DNA from: Nocardioides sp. SYSU D00065
GTDB taxonomy: Bacteria > Actinomycetota > Actinomycetes > Propionibacteriales > Nocardioidaceae
NCBI RefSeq assembly: GCF_017916425.1
Contig: NZ_JAFMSX010000002.1
Location: 614,413-678,412, forward strand
Length of the DNA: 64,000 nt
Direction of reading: 5' to 3'
Positions 11,160 through 20,141 of the stretch are shown here, in pieces. Both the position numbers and the translations under genes were made by a program. Each line of letters starts with the position of its first letter. Position 1 is the first letter of the stretch. The notes beneath the pieces are model-generated. The model did no database searches, was not told the DNA's origin, and saw only the letters and a list, made by a program, of their open reading frames with translations.

Positions 11160-11669
11160 GTGCCGACCATCGGAGTAGCCATCGCGATCCCCGAGCCGTG
11201 GGCGAGCGAGCTGCAGGACTACCGGACCTCGATCGGCGACACGACCGCGACGCACATCCCGACCCACATCACCCTCATCCCTCCCACGGAGGTGGACGAG
11301 GCCGAGCTCCCGGCCGTGATCGAGCACCTCGGCGCGGCCGCTGCGGGCGTCGAGCCGTTCGACATCCACCTGCGCGGCACCGGCACCTTCCGCCCGGTCT
11401 CGCCGGTCGTGTTCGTCATGCTCGCCGAGGGGATCTCGGCGTGCGAGGTCCTCGCCGACGCCGTACGCCGCGGGCCGCTCGCGGTGGACCTGCACTTCCC
11501 CTACCACCCGCACGTGACCATCGCCCACCACCTCGACGACGAGGCGCTCGACCGTGCCTACGAGGACCTGGCCACCTTCGAGTGCCGCTTCGCCGTCGAC
11601 GCGTTCAGCCTCTACGTCCACGACCAGCACGCCGGCTGGCAGCCCACGCACCACTACGCGCTGGGCTGA
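11160..11669 (+). CDS. 2'-5' RNA ligase / cyclic phosphodiesterase-like protein
   Basis: A 169-residue protein of the 2H phosphoesterase superfamily. The two His-x-Thr motifs are present as THITL (near residue 38) and HPHVTIAHH (near residue 118), at the right separation for the bilobal fold. The in vivo substrate of bacterial members is uncertain: they act in vitro on tRNA halves or cyclic phosphates. GTG 11160 is chosen because a TAGGGT -10-like box overlaps the trpS stop 7 nt upstream, suggesting a leaderless transcript. The next gene follows after 3 bp. Confidence 0.85.
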   Translation: MPTIGVAIAIPEPWASELQDYRTSIGDTTATHIPTHITLIPPTEVDEAELPAVIEHLGAAAAGVEPFDIHLRGTGTFRPVSPVVFVMLAEGISACEVLADAVRRGPLAVDLHFPYHPHVTIAHHLDDEALDRAYEDLATFECRFAVDAFSLYVHDQHAGWQPTHHYALG

Positions 11670-11672
11670 GCG

Positions 11673-12722
11673 ATGTCCCTCGTCACCGCAGCCAAGCAGC
11701 GCGTCGCGCGACTGCGCGCGCGCCGGCCCGTCGTCGACCACGTCGTGCGGATGGTCGAGCACTACAACCTCGTCAAGGGCAACGCCCTCGCCGCCGCGGT
11801 GACGTACTTCGCCTTCCTCTCCTTCTTCCCCATCCTCGCGCTGTCGTTCGCGGTCTTCGGACAGGTCGCCAAGGTCTACAGCGACGCGCAGGACACCCTC
11901 GTCGACGCGGCCAACTCGGTGCTGCCGGGACTCGTCGGCGGCGACAGCGGCGTCTCGCTCGAAACCCTGCAGGCCGCGGCGCCCGGCATCTTCAGCGTCG
12001 GCATCCTGCTCACCCTCTACTCCGGGCTGGGCTGGCTCTCGGGCATGCGCGAGGCGCTCGTGGCGGTCTTCGAGGAGCCGCCGCGCGAGCAGCCGAGCTT
12101 CGTGACGGGCAAGCTGCGCGACATCCTCGCCCTGATGACGCTCGGGTCGGTGCTGGTCGTGAGCGTCGCGGTCTCGGGTGTCGCGACCAAGCTGCTGACC
12201 CCGATCCTCGAGGCGCTGTCGCTCGGGATGGTCGCCGGGGTCGTGCTCGCGACGCTGGCGGTCGTGCTGGGGCTGGCGGCCAACGCGCTGCTGTTCTTCG
12301 CGTTCTTCCGCCTGCTCGCCGCGCCCGAGGTGCCGACCCGCTCGCTCTGGTCCGGCGCGCTGCTGGGGGCGGTGGCCTTCGAGGTCCTCAAGCAGCTGTC
12401 CACCCTCCTGCTCAAGTCCACCGCGAACTCCGCCGCGTTCCAGGCCTTCGGCATCGCGCTGATCCTGCTGGTCTGGATCAACTACTTCTCCCGCGTCGTG
12501 GTCTACTCCGCCGCCTGGGCCTACACCTCGCCCCAGGCCCGCGCCGAGCGCGACGCCCGGCGCGTCGCGGACCAGATGCCGGAGGGACCGCGGATCGACC
12601 TCGCCGCGGCAGCGGGTGTCGTACGCCCGCAGGTGACGGGCGCGTCCTCACCCAGGACGGCCTTCGCAGCCGGGGCTGCCTCGATGCTGGGCCTCGTCGC
12701 CCTGCTCCGCCGGCGACGCTGA
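11673..12722 (+). CDS. YihY/BrkB-type inner membrane protein
   Basis: A 349-residue integral membrane protein with about six helices. The diagnostic N-terminal region runs NLVKGNALAAAVTYFAFLSFFPILAL, with later blocks LYSGLGWLSGMREALVAVF and LVWINYFSRVVVYSAAWA. The family was once labelled ribonuclease BN, but that assignment belongs to another protein, and no function is firmly known. The C-terminus ends in a short hydrophobic segment and RRRR. It lies 3 bp after the RNA ligase-like gene and is followed by a hairpin terminator. Confidence 0.88.
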   Translation: MSLVTAAKQRVARLRARRPVVDHVVRMVEHYNLVKGNALAAAVTYFAFLSFFPILALSFAVFGQVAKVYSDAQDTLVDAANSVLPGLVGGDSGVSLETLQAAAPGIFSVGILLTLYSGLGWLSGMREALVAVFEEPPREQPSFVTGKLRDILALMTLGSVLVVSVAVSGVATKLLTPILEALSLGMVAGVVLATLAVVLGLAANALLFFAFFRLLAAPEVPTRSLWSGALLGAVAFEVLKQLSTLLLKSTANSAAFQAFGIALILLVWINYFSRVVVYSAAWAYTSPQARAERDARRVADQMPEGPRIDLAAAAGVVRPQVTGASSPRTAFAAGAASMLGLVALLRRRR

Positions 12723-12732
12723 CCGTCTGCGC

Positions 12733-12750
12733 TCCCCGCCCGAGCGGGGA
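12733..12750 (+). terminator. Short hairpin after the YihY gene
   Basis: TCCCCGC and GCGGGGA form a perfect 7-bp stem with a CCGA loop, 10 bp after the stop codon. Confidence 0.55.
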
Positions 12751-12779
12751 CTGGGCGGTGGCTGCTTGAGCGCTGGCCG

Positions 12780-13076
12780 AGCGGTGAGTGAGCCACATCC
12801 TGGGGCTTCTGGATGTGGGTGTGGCACCGCTGGTGGTGCGTGAGCGCCTCGTGCGGGGTGGGGCGGTGAGTGAGCCACATTCTGGGGCTTCTGGATGTGG
12901 GTGTGGCACCGCTGGTGGTGCGTGAGCGCCTCGTCCGGGTCGGGGCGGTGAGTGAGCCACATCTCGAGGCTCCGTCATGTGGGTGACGCACCGCCGGTGC
13001 TCACGCATCGAAACCGGACGGTCGGACGGTGACCCAGCGGCATCCCCAGCACTCGCGAGGTGGCTCAGGCACCGCT
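12780..13076. repeat. Repeat array B: four tandem 52-bp interrupted palindromes
   Basis: Units are 12780-12831, 12862-12913, 12944-12995 and a decayed 13025-13076, with starts 81-82 bp apart. The geometry is the same as array A (7-4-8-14-8-4-7). The array-specific right inner arm is ATGTGGGT and the 4-nt bulges differ (AGTG on the left, GTGG on the right in units 1 and 2). The loop is CCTGGGGCTTCTGG in unit 1. The linker between units 1-2 and 2-3 starts GGTGGTGCGTGAGCGCCTCG and is shared. The array fills the gap between the YihY gene and the nuclease remnant; 13077-13190 shows nothing else recognisable. Confidence 0.9.
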
Positions 13077-13190
13077 GCGTACGTCGGCACGCGAGCCGCG
13101 AACCGTCCACAGCCTCGATCACCTCGATCGCATCCACAGGCGCGGCCCGTACCGGCGACGGACGTGCGTCGTCGCGCGTCGAATGGGCCG

Positions 13191-14139
13191 ATGTCGACCG
13201 TCCCTGATGACCTGTTCCACCGACCCATCGCCCGCGCCGAGGCCCTGGCATCGGGCCTGACCCCACGAATGCTGGAGGGTGTGCGGTTTCGCCGTCTCCA
13301 TCACGGCGTCTACTGCGCCCGCGACCACCTCCTCACGTGGGAGGAGCGGTTGGAAGCCGCCCGTCTCGCCCTGCCGGACTCCGCGAGGACGACCGGAGCC
13401 ACGCGGCTGAGGCAGCTGGGTTTCGAGGTCGGTGCGCCACTTCCACTGCACTTCGTCGTCGAGGGCGACCTGCACCTGGCGCTGGACGGGGTGTTCCTGC
13501 ACCGCACGGTCAAGATGCCTCCGCACGACGACGAGGGCGTCTCTGCTGAAGCGGCCTACGTGGCGTTCTGCGCCGAGACGCGGACCATCGAAGCGATCAA
13601 GGTCGGGTGCGCGATGATGCATGCCGCGCAGCTCGACCCGTACCTGCTCGAGCGGATGCTCGACGAGGAGAAGTGGCGACGCGGCGTGCCGGAGACGGCG
13701 TACGTCCTGCCGTTCCTCGACGACCGGTGCAGGTCGATGCCCGAGGCGAAGCTCCTCGCGTACGTCGTCGCAGCAGGTCTGCCGGCCCCCGAAGTCAACC
13801 GCACGGTCGAGGTCGCGCCTGGCGTCGTGCTGACGCCGGACCAGTGGTACGGGCCTCACGAGGTGGCGATCGAGTACGAGGGCAGCCAGCACCAGGAGCA
13901 CCGCGGCCAGTACAACGCCGACATCGACCGGTACTCCCTGTATCGCCGGCACGGCGTCGCGTACGAGCTCGTTCGTCACCCGCGAACGGATGCGTTCCCC
14001 CAAGTCCACGGTTCGGCTGGTGCACGCCGCGCTCGTGGCGCGAGGCTACGACGGCCCAGAACCGGACTTCGGGTCCGGCTGGACGTCCCTGTTCCGGCCG
14101 CTCTCCGACGTCGTACGGCGGCGGTATCGCGCCGCGTGA
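13191..14139 (+). pseudogene. Vsr-like (DUF559-type) nuclease gene with N-terminal winged-helix-like region, frameshifted
   Basis: The reading from ATG 13191 gives an AbiEi-like N-terminal segment (LASGLTPRMLEG then VRFRRLHHGVYC) followed by a PD-(D/E)XK-type region: SMPEAKLLAYVVAAGL, VVLTPDQWYG, VAIEYEGSQHQEHRGQYNADIDR. Near position 13975 the protein-like frame switches to +1. There the sequence continues TRERMRSPKSTV and RGYDGPEPDFGSGW to TGA at 14137-14139, the ending I expect for this family. The original frame beyond this point has poor G/C at third positions and runs into repeat array C. A one-base insertion or two-base deletion, or a sequencing error, explains this. Such proteins occur in many copies in Nocardioides-like genomes; their role is unproven. 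It is bracketed by arrays B and C. Confidence 0.75.
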
Positions 14140-14147
14140 CCCAGGCC

Positions 14148-14442
14148 AGCGGTGCGTGAGCCACATCGAGCGGCTCCGGAATGTGGCTGGGACACCGCTA
14201 GGGGCAGCAGCGGGGCCGCGATCCGCGTCAGCGGTGCGTCAGCCACATCGGGCGGTCCTGGGACGTGGCTGGCTCACCGCCGGACCCAGCACCAAGGCCG
14301 CGATCCGCGTCAGCGGTGCGTCAGCCACATCGGGCGGTCCCGGAATGTGGCTGGCTCACCGCCGGGCCAGCACCAGGGCCGTGACAGGCTAGCGGTGCGT
14401 GAGCCACATCGGGCAGCCCTGGGATGTGGCTGGCTCACCGCT
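14148..14442. repeat. Repeat array C: four tandem 52-bp interrupted palindromes
   Basis: Units are 14148-14199, 14230-14281, 14312-14363 and 14391-14442, with starts 79-82 bp apart. All four keep the left arms AGCGGTG and AGCCACAT and the 7-4-8-14-8-4-7 geometry; right inner arms are ATGTGGCT or ACGTGGCT. Linkers between the first three units share GGCCGCGATCCGCGTC. The first unit starts 8 bp after the restored stop of the nuclease remnant, and the array ends 20 bp before the sdhB terminator. Confidence 0.92.
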
Positions 14443-14462
14443 CCAAGAGCCAGCACACGCAA

Positions 14463-14491
14463 CGAGGGCCGGGGGAGACCCCCGGCCCTCG
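14463..14491. terminator. Strong hairpin terminator of the sdh operon
   Basis: CGAGGGCCGGGGG and CCCCCGGCCCTCG form a perfect 13-bp stem with an AGA loop, 15 bp beyond the sdhB stop. No T-run is present, which is common in such GC-rich genomes. Confidence 0.8.
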
Positions 14492-14506
14492 TCGACGAGC
14501 AACAGA

Positions 14507-15250
14507 TCAGTGGCCGTGCCTGATGGCCGTGCGCAGGTCCTTGTTGAGCTGCGAGATCACGTCGAGCGGGATCTCCTTGGGGCAGGCGGCCGTGCAGGCG
14601 CCGATGTTGGTGCAGCCGCCGAAGCCCTCGTGGTCGTGCTGGGCGACCATGTTGACCACGCGCTCGTCGCGCTCGGGCTGGCCCTGGGGCAACAGCCCCA
14701 GGTGGGTGACCTTGGCGCCCATGAACAGCGAGGCCGACCCGTTGGGGCAGGCCGCGACGCAGGCGCCGCACTGGATGCAGGTCGCGACGTTGAAGGCCCG
14801 GTCGGCGTCCTCCTTGGGCACCGGCACGGAGTGCGCCTCGGGCGCCGAGCCGGTGTTGACGGAGATGTAGCCGCCGGCCTGGACGATCCGGTCCAGGGCG
14901 CCGCGGTCGACGACGAGGTCCTTGATGACCGGGAACGCGTCCGAGCGCCACGGCTCGATGGTGATGGTCTCGCCGTCCTTGAACGAGCGCATGTGCAGCT
15001 GGCAGGTCGTGGTGACCTCGGGCCCGTGCGCGTCGCCGTTGATCATCAGGCCGCAGGTGCCGCAGATGCCCTCGCGACAGTCGGAGTCGAAGGCGATCGG
15101 CTCCTCGCCCTTGTCGTTGAGCTGCTCGTTGAGCACGTCGAGCATCTCCAGGAACGACATGTCCGGCGAGACGTCGGCGACCTCGTAGGTGTGCATGGCG
15201 CCGGGGGTGTCCCGGTCGGGCTGCCGCCAGATCTTCAGGGTCAGGTTCAT
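14507..15250 (-). CDS. sdhB: Succinate dehydrogenase iron-sulfur subunit
   Basis: A 247-residue electron-transfer subunit of complex II. The [2Fe-2S] ferredoxin domain carries [16 protein letters not shown]. The C-terminal domain has two cysteine clusters, [12 protein letters not shown] and [12 protein letters not shown], for the remaining Fe-S centres. The second cluster type and the subunit sizes fit the Corynebacterium/Bacillus-like SdhCAB enzyme. ATG 15250 is chosen because the family N-terminus [10 protein letters not shown] begins there, just 2 bp after the sdhA stop. It is the last gene of sdhC-sdhA-sdhB. Confidence 0.95.
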   Translation of the reverse strand: MNLTLKIWRQPDRDTPGAMHTYEVADVSPDMSFLEMLDVLNEQLNDKGEEPIAFDSDCREGICGTCGLMINGDAHGPEVTTTCQLHMRSFKDGETITIEPWRSDAFPVIKDLVVDRGALDRIVQAGGYISVNTGSAPEAHSVPVPKEDADRAFNVATCIQCGACVAACPNGSASLFMGAKVTHLGLLPQGQPERDERVVNMVAQHDHEGFGGCTNIGACTAACPKEIPLDVISQLNKDLRTAIRHGH

Positions 15251-15252
15251 GC

Positions 15253-17292
15253 TCACTTGTAGCTCCGCTGCTTCATCTCGATGGCGGTGTAGACCAGGTC
15301 TTCCTTGTGCAGGATCGGGCGCTCGTCCAGCCCGGCCCACTCCCACGCCGCGACGTAGGCGAACTCGTCGTCGTGGCGCATCGCCTCGCCGTCCTCGGTC
15401 TGCGACTCGGCGCGGAAGTGGCCGCCGCAGGACTCGCGCCGGTTGAGCGCGTCGATGCACATCAGCTCGCCGAGCTCGAAGAAGTCGGCCACGCGGCCGG
15501 CCTTCTCGAGCGACTGGTTGAGCGACTCGGAGCTGCCGAGCACCTTGACGTTGCGGTAGAAGTCGTCGCGCAGGCCGCGGATGAGGTCGATGGCCTTCTT
15601 GAGCCCGTCCTCGCTGCGCTCCATCCCGCAGTACTCCCACATGATGTTGCCGAGCTCGCGGTGGTAGGAGTCGACGCTGCGGGTGCCGTTCACGGTGAGG
15701 AAGTGCTCGATGCGCTCGCGGACGGACTGCTGCGCCTCCACGACGGCGGGGTGGTCCTCACCGATCGGCTCGAAGGGCCCGTCGGCGAGGTAGTCGCGGA
15801 TCGTGTGGGGCAGCACGAAGTACCCGTCGGCCAGGCCCTGCATCAGCGCCGAGGCCCCGAGCCGGTTGGCGCCGTGGTCGGAGAAGTTCGCCTCACCGGT
15901 CACGAACAGCCCCGGGATCGTGGACTGCAGGTCGTAGTCGACCCACAGGCCGCCCATGACGTAGTGCACGGCGGGGTAGATGCGCATCGGCACCGAGTAG
16001 GGGTCCTCCCCGGTGATCCGGGCGTACATGTCGAACAGGTTGCCGTACTTGTTGGCGACCGCCTCCAGGCCCAGACGCTCGATCGCGTCGGCGAAGTCGA
16101 GGTACACCCCGCGCCGTACGCCGTCGACCTCGGGCCCGACGCCGCGACCCTCGTCGCAGACGTTCTTCGCGGCCCGCGAGGCGATGTCGCGGGGGACCAG
16201 GTTGCCGAACGAGGGGTAGATCCGCTCCAGGTAGTAGTCGCGGTCCTCCTCCGGGATGTCGCGCGGGTCCTTGTCGCAGTCGGCCTGGTTCTTCGGCACC
16301 CAGATGCGACCGTCGTTGCGCAGCGACTCCGACATGAGGGTCAGCTTGGACTGGTGCGAGCCGGAGACCGGGATGCAGGTCGGGTGGATCTGCGTGTAGC
16401 AGGGGTTGGCCATGTAGGCGCCCTTGCGGTGCGCGCGCCACGCGGCGGTGACGTTGGAGCCCATCGCGTTGGTGGACAGGTAGAACACGTTGCCGTAGCC
16501 GCCGGAGGCGATGACGACGACGTCGGCGAGGTGGGTCTGGATCTCGCCGGTGACCATGTCGCGGGCGATGATGCCGCGCGCCTTGCCGTCGACGACGATC
16601 AGCTCGAGCATCTCGTGGCGCGCGTACATCGTGACGGTGCCGGCGGAGACCTGCCGCTCGAGCGCCTGGTAGGCGCCGATCAGCAGCTGCTGGCCGGTCT
16701 GGCCGCGGGCGTAGAAGGTGCGCGAGACCTGGACGCCGCCGAAGGAGCGGTTGTCGAGGAGACCGCCGTACTCGCGGGCGAAGGGCACGCCCTGGGCGAC
16801 GCACTGGTCGATGATGTTGGTGCTGACCTCGGCCAGGCGGTAGACGTTGGACTCGCGCGAGCGGTAGTCGCCGCCCTTGACGGTGTCGTAGAAGAGGCGG
16901 TGGACGGAGTCGCCGTCCTCCTTGTAGTTCTTGGCGGCGTTGATGCCGCCCTGCGCGGCGATCGAGTGCGCCCGGCGCGGGGAGTCCTGGTAGCAGAACG
17001 TCTTGACGTTGTAGCCGGCCTCGCCGAGCGTCGCGGCGGCCGAGGCGCCGGCGAGCCCGGTGCCGACCATGATGACGGAGAGCTTGCGCCGGTTGGCCGG
17101 GTTGACCAGTCGCGCCTCGAACTTGCGAGTCGACCAGCGCTCTGAGATCGGGCCGCCGGGGGCCTTGGAGTCGATGATCGGCTCGCCCGGCGTGTAGTAG
17201 CCGGCCGCGTCGTCGTGCTCGCCGTCGGCGATCCCGGAGGTGGGGGCCTCGGTGGAGGTGACGGTGTCGGTCGTGTCCATGTCGTGGCTCAC
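15253..17292 (-). CDS. sdhA: Succinate dehydrogenase flavoprotein subunit
   Basis: The catalytic subunit oxidising succinate to fumarate, 679 residues. The FAD dinucleotide fold is [19 protein letters not shown]. The covalent FAD histidine lies in [16 protein letters not shown]. The active-site region reads [10 protein letters not shown], and the FAD-binding C-terminal part has [23 protein letters not shown]. About 60 residues of acidic N-terminal extension precede the fold. GTG 17292 is preferred to ATG 17280 because AAGGGG (overlapping the sdhC stop) lies 10 nt before the GTG but 22 nt before the ATG. It is co-transcribed with sdhC (14-bp gap) and sdhB (2-bp gap). Confidence 0.94.
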   Translation of the reverse strand: MSHDMDTTDTVTSTEAPTSGIADGEHDDAAGYYTPGEPIIDSKAPGGPISERWSTRKFEARLVNPANRRKLSVIMVGTGLAGASAAATLGEAGYNVKTFCYQDSPRRAHSIAAQGGINAAKNYKEDGDSVHRLFYDTVKGGDYRSRESNVYRLAEVSTNIIDQCVAQGVPFAREYGGLLDNRSFGGVQVSRTFYARGQTGQQLLIGAYQALERQVSAGTVTMYARHEMLELIVVDGKARGIIARDMVTGEIQTHLADVVVIASGGYGNVFYLSTNAMGSNVTAAWRAHRKGAYMANPCYTQIHPTCIPVSGSHQSKLTLMSESLRNDGRIWVPKNQADCDKDPRDIPEEDRDYYLERIYPSFGNLVPRDIASRAAKNVCDEGRGVGPEVDGVRRGVYLDFADAIERLGLEAVANKYGNLFDMYARITGEDPYSVPMRIYPAVHYVMGGLWVDYDLQSTIPGLFVTGEANFSDHGANRLGASALMQGLADGYFVLPHTIRDYLADGPFEPIGEDHPAVVEAQQSVRERIEHFLTVNGTRSVDSYHRELGNIMWEYCGMERSEDGLKKAIDLIRGLRDDFYRNVKVLGSSESLNQSLEKAGRVADFFELGELMCIDALNRRESCGGHFRAESQTEDGEAMRHDDEFAYVAAWEWAGLDERPILHKEDLVYTAIEMKQRSYK

Positions 17293-17306
17293 GGTGTGGT
17301 GACCCC

Positions 17307-18035
17307 TTACTTGGTGATGATGCCGGCGAGGACGGCGAGCGGGACGAGGGAGTAGCCGCCGGCGATGACCACCGCGGTGATGAATCCGATGTTCTTGGCG
17401 CGCCGGCGCTTGGCCGCCGTGCCGGTCCAGCCGAGCGACTGGGCGGCGCTCCAGACGCCGTGGTGCAGGTGGAGGCCGAGGGCGACCATGGCGACGAGGT
17501 AGATGAGCGTCATCCACCAGACGTCGAAGGTGTCGACCAGCAGGTTGTAGGGGTCGTCGGTCGCGCCGCCCTGCGGGTTGACCTTGCCGATCGTGAAGTT
17601 GAGCAGGTGCCAGACGAGGAACACCAGGATGGTCAGGCCGCCCCAGCGCATCATCAGGCTCGCCTTGGACGCGCCGGTGTCCCGCTTCTTCACGTACTTC
17701 GTGGTGCGAGCGCGCGCGGCGCGGCGCCACAGCGCGATGCCCGTGACGACGTGCACGACGAGGGAGAGGATCAACCCGAGGCGCAGGATCCAGAGCGCGC
17801 CCTCGTGCGGCAGCAGCGGCTCGCCGAGCTCGCGCAGGTGGTGGGCGTACTCGTTGAACGCGTCGTGGCCGGCGAAGGCCTTGAGGTTGCCGTACATGTG
17901 CGCGAGCACGAAGCTCACGAACACGAAGCCGCTCACCGCCATGGCGAGCTTCAGCGCGACGGTGGTGCGCGCCGCCCGCGCGCCCTTCACCAGGGTGGGG
18001 CCGGACGGTCGAGAGGCGTTGAGTTGGGTTGCCAC
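17307..18035 (-). CDS. sdhC: Succinate dehydrogenase cytochrome b subunit
   Basis: A 242-residue membrane anchor with five hydrophobic helices, the single-subunit dihaem type that replaces separate SdhC and SdhD. Candidate haem-ligand histidines lie in [21 protein letters not shown] and LHLHHGVW. It passes electrons from SdhB to menaquinone. It starts with GTG at 18035 without a clear ribosome site and is the first gene of sdhCAB. The 246-bp region to the divergent mutA shows no riboswitch or clear operator. Confidence 0.92.
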   Translation of the reverse strand: MATQLNASRPSGPTLVKGARAARTTVALKLAMAVSGFVFVSFVLAHMYGNLKAFAGHDAFNEYAHHLRELGEPLLPHEGALWILRLGLILSLVVHVVTGIALWRRAARARTTKYVKKRDTGASKASLMMRWGGLTILVFLVWHLLNFTIGKVNPQGGATDDPYNLLVDTFDVWWMTLIYLVAMVALGLHLHHGVWSAAQSLGWTGTAAKRRRAKNIGFITAVVIAGGYSLVPLAVLAGIITK

Positions 18036-18281
18036 CTGGTCACCGTATATCTCATCCTGCGGCTACCACGTGCCGAGGCGGTGTGAGGTTCGTCCGCGCG
18101 CACGCCATCCGGCTGCAGTGTGACCGACGCCACAGGCCGCCGAGGGGTGCGTGCCCCTCCGTCGTACGCCGCAGCGGCGGCCGTCGCCCGAGCCCAGCCG
18201 AGGTCGGCTGGCGATGCTGAGACCCATCCCATGGGCACGCCCCGGTGTCCCGCACGTGACGCTCGTCCTATCCTGCGCCGT

Positions 18282-20141
18282 ATGACCGACCCGGATGCCG
18301 GCCCCGACGGCGAGGCCGACGGCGCCCTCGAGGGCGGCCTCGACGAGCCCGCGGAGCTGCAGCCGGAGGAGGGCTCGCTGCGCCTCGTGGGACCGCGCGA
18401 CGCGTACGACGTCACCACGTGGGAGGCGGCGTCCGCCGCGGTGCTGCGCAAGGCACGCCGCCTCGGCGAGGACGCCCCGGACTCGGACGTCTGGTCGGCG
18501 CTGACGCGGACCAGCCTCGACGGCATCGGTGTCGCGCCCATCGGCCGGCCGGCCGACCTCGACGGGCTGCGCACCCGCGGACGACCGCAGCGCTCCGGCT
18601 CCTGGGACGTGCGCACGCAGGTCGAGGTCGTCGACGCGAGGGCGGCCAACGAGGCCGTGCTGCAGGACCTGGAGAACGGCGCCACCTCGGTCCTGCTGCA
18701 CCTCGACGGGCACGGCGCCCCCAACTGGGGAACCCTCCTCGACGGGGTGCTCCTCGACCTGGCCCCCGTCGTGCTCGACCGGCCCTCCACCGAGCAGCTC
18801 GAGTCGTTCGCGGACTTCCTCGACGGGATCGAGGGGGCGGTGCACCCGCACACCAACCTCTCCTTCGACCTCCAGACCCTGGAGATGCTGGTCTCGCGGG
18901 TCCGGGACGACGGCGCCTCCGCTCGCGACCTCGTCGCCCCTGTCGTACGGCGCGCCTCCCAGCTCGGCGTACGAGCGCTGGTGGTGGACGGCACGGCCCT
19001 GCACGACCGGGGCGCCAGCGACGCCCAGGAGCTCGGCTGGGCCGTCGCCACGGGCGTGGCCTACCTCCGCCTCCTGGCGCACGAGGGCTTCGACGTCGAG
19101 CCCGCGGCCCGGCTCATCGAGTTCCGGTTGGCCGCCACCGACGAGCAGTTCCCCACCATCGCCAAGCTGCGCGCCGCGCGCCGGCTCTGGGCGCGGGTCC
19201 TCGAGGCGAGCGGTGCCGAGGGCGGTGCCGAGGGCGGCGAGATGGCCCTGCACGTCGTCACCAGCCGGCCGATGACCAGCCGGCGCGACCCGTGGGTCAA
19301 CATGCTGCGGGGCACGGTCGCCGCGTTCGCGGCCGGCGTGGGTGGCGCCGACGCCATCACCGTGGTGCCGTTCGACGAACCGCTCGGTGCGCCGGACGCC
19401 TTCGGGCGCCGCATCGCCCGCAACACCTCGTCGCTGCTGATCGAGGAGTCGCACGTCGCCGCCGTCGCCGACCCGGCCGGCGGCGCGTACGCCGTCGAGA
19501 GGCTGACCGACGACCTCGCTGCGGCCGCCTGGGCCGAGCTCGGGCGGATCGAGGCCGACGGCGGCGCGCTCGCCGATGACGCCCGACAGGGCGTCAAGCA
19601 GCGGGTGCGGCAGGTGGCCGCCGTCCGCGACGCCCAGGTCGCCGACCGGTCGCGTCCGCTCACCGGCGTCTCGGAGTTCCCGCACCTGGCCGAGGCCCTG
19701 CCCGAGCGGGACCCGGGGATCCACCGCTACGTTCGCCACTACGGCTGGGCATACGAGGACATGCGCGCCGAGCCGGCCGCCCACCCGGTGTTCCTCGCCA
19801 CCATGGGCTCGGTCGCCGCGCACACCGCGCGCGCCACCTTCGCCGCGAACCTGTTCGCCGCCGGCGGGGTCTCGGTCGAGACCGTCGGCGCGACCGAGGG
19901 CGTCGCGGAGGTGACCGCCGCCTACGCCGGGCAGCGCGTGGTCTGCCTGGCCGGCACCGACGCGGCGTACGCCGAGTGGGGCGCCGACCTGGTCGCCGCG
20001 CTCCGGGCGGCAGGGGCGTCGTACGTCGTGCTGGCGGGCAGGCCGGGGGAGCGGACGGTCACCGACGTCGACGACTCGTGTGCCATGGGGGTCGACGCGC
20101 TCGGCTTCCTCGGCCGGATCCGAGAGGAGCTCGCGCGATGA
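18282..20141 (+). CDS. mutA: Methylmalonyl-CoA mutase small (beta) subunit
   Basis: The non-catalytic partner of MutB, 619 residues, in the expected range. It has the mutase fold ([44 protein letters not shown]) but its C-terminal B12-like domain lacks the cobalamin-binding D-x-H-x-x-G motif, as usual for this subunit. ATG 18282 is chosen because a TATCCT -10-like box lies 7 nt upstream. Open frame continues further upstream but is not protein-like. Its stop overlaps the mutB start by 4 nt (ATGA), implying translational coupling. Confidence 0.93.
   Translation: MTDPDAGPDGEADGALEGGLDEPAELQPEEGSLRLVGPRDAYDVTTWEAASAAVLRKARRLGEDAPDSDVWSALTRTSLDGIGVAPIGRPADLDGLRTRGRPQRSGSWDVRTQVEVVDARAANEAVLQDLENGATSVLLHLDGHGAPNWGTLLDGVLLDLAPVVLDRPSTEQLESFADFLDGIEGAVHPHTNLSFDLQTLEMLVSRVRDDGASARDLVAPVVRRASQLGVRALVVDGTALHDRGASDAQELGWAVATGVAYLRLLAHEGFDVEPAARLIEFRLAATDEQFPTIAKLRAARRLWARVLEASGAEGGAEGGEMALHVVTSRPMTSRRDPWVNMLRGTVAAFAAGVGGADAITVVPFDEPLGAPDAFGRRIARNTSSLLIEESHVAAVADPAGGAYAVERLTDDLAAAAWAELGRIEADGGALADDARQGVKQRVRQVAAVRDAQVADRSRPLTGVSEFPHLAEALPERDPGIHRYVRHYGWAYEDMRAEPAAHPVFLATMGSVAAHTARATFAANLFAAGGVSVETVGATEGVAEVTAAYAGQRVVCLAGTDAAYAEWGADLVAALRAAGASYVVLAGRPGERTVTDVDDSCAMGVDALGFLGRIREELAR

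Noticed and set aside
13029..14159. Extending the nuclease gene upstream to 13029 and downstream to 14159
   Set aside because: The upstream part lies in the last degenerate palindrome of array B and the downstream part is out of the protein-like frame and ends within array C.
18036..18281. A cobalamin riboswitch before mutA
   Set aside because: No B12-box-like sequence was seen, and the promoter appears to lie right at the mutA start.
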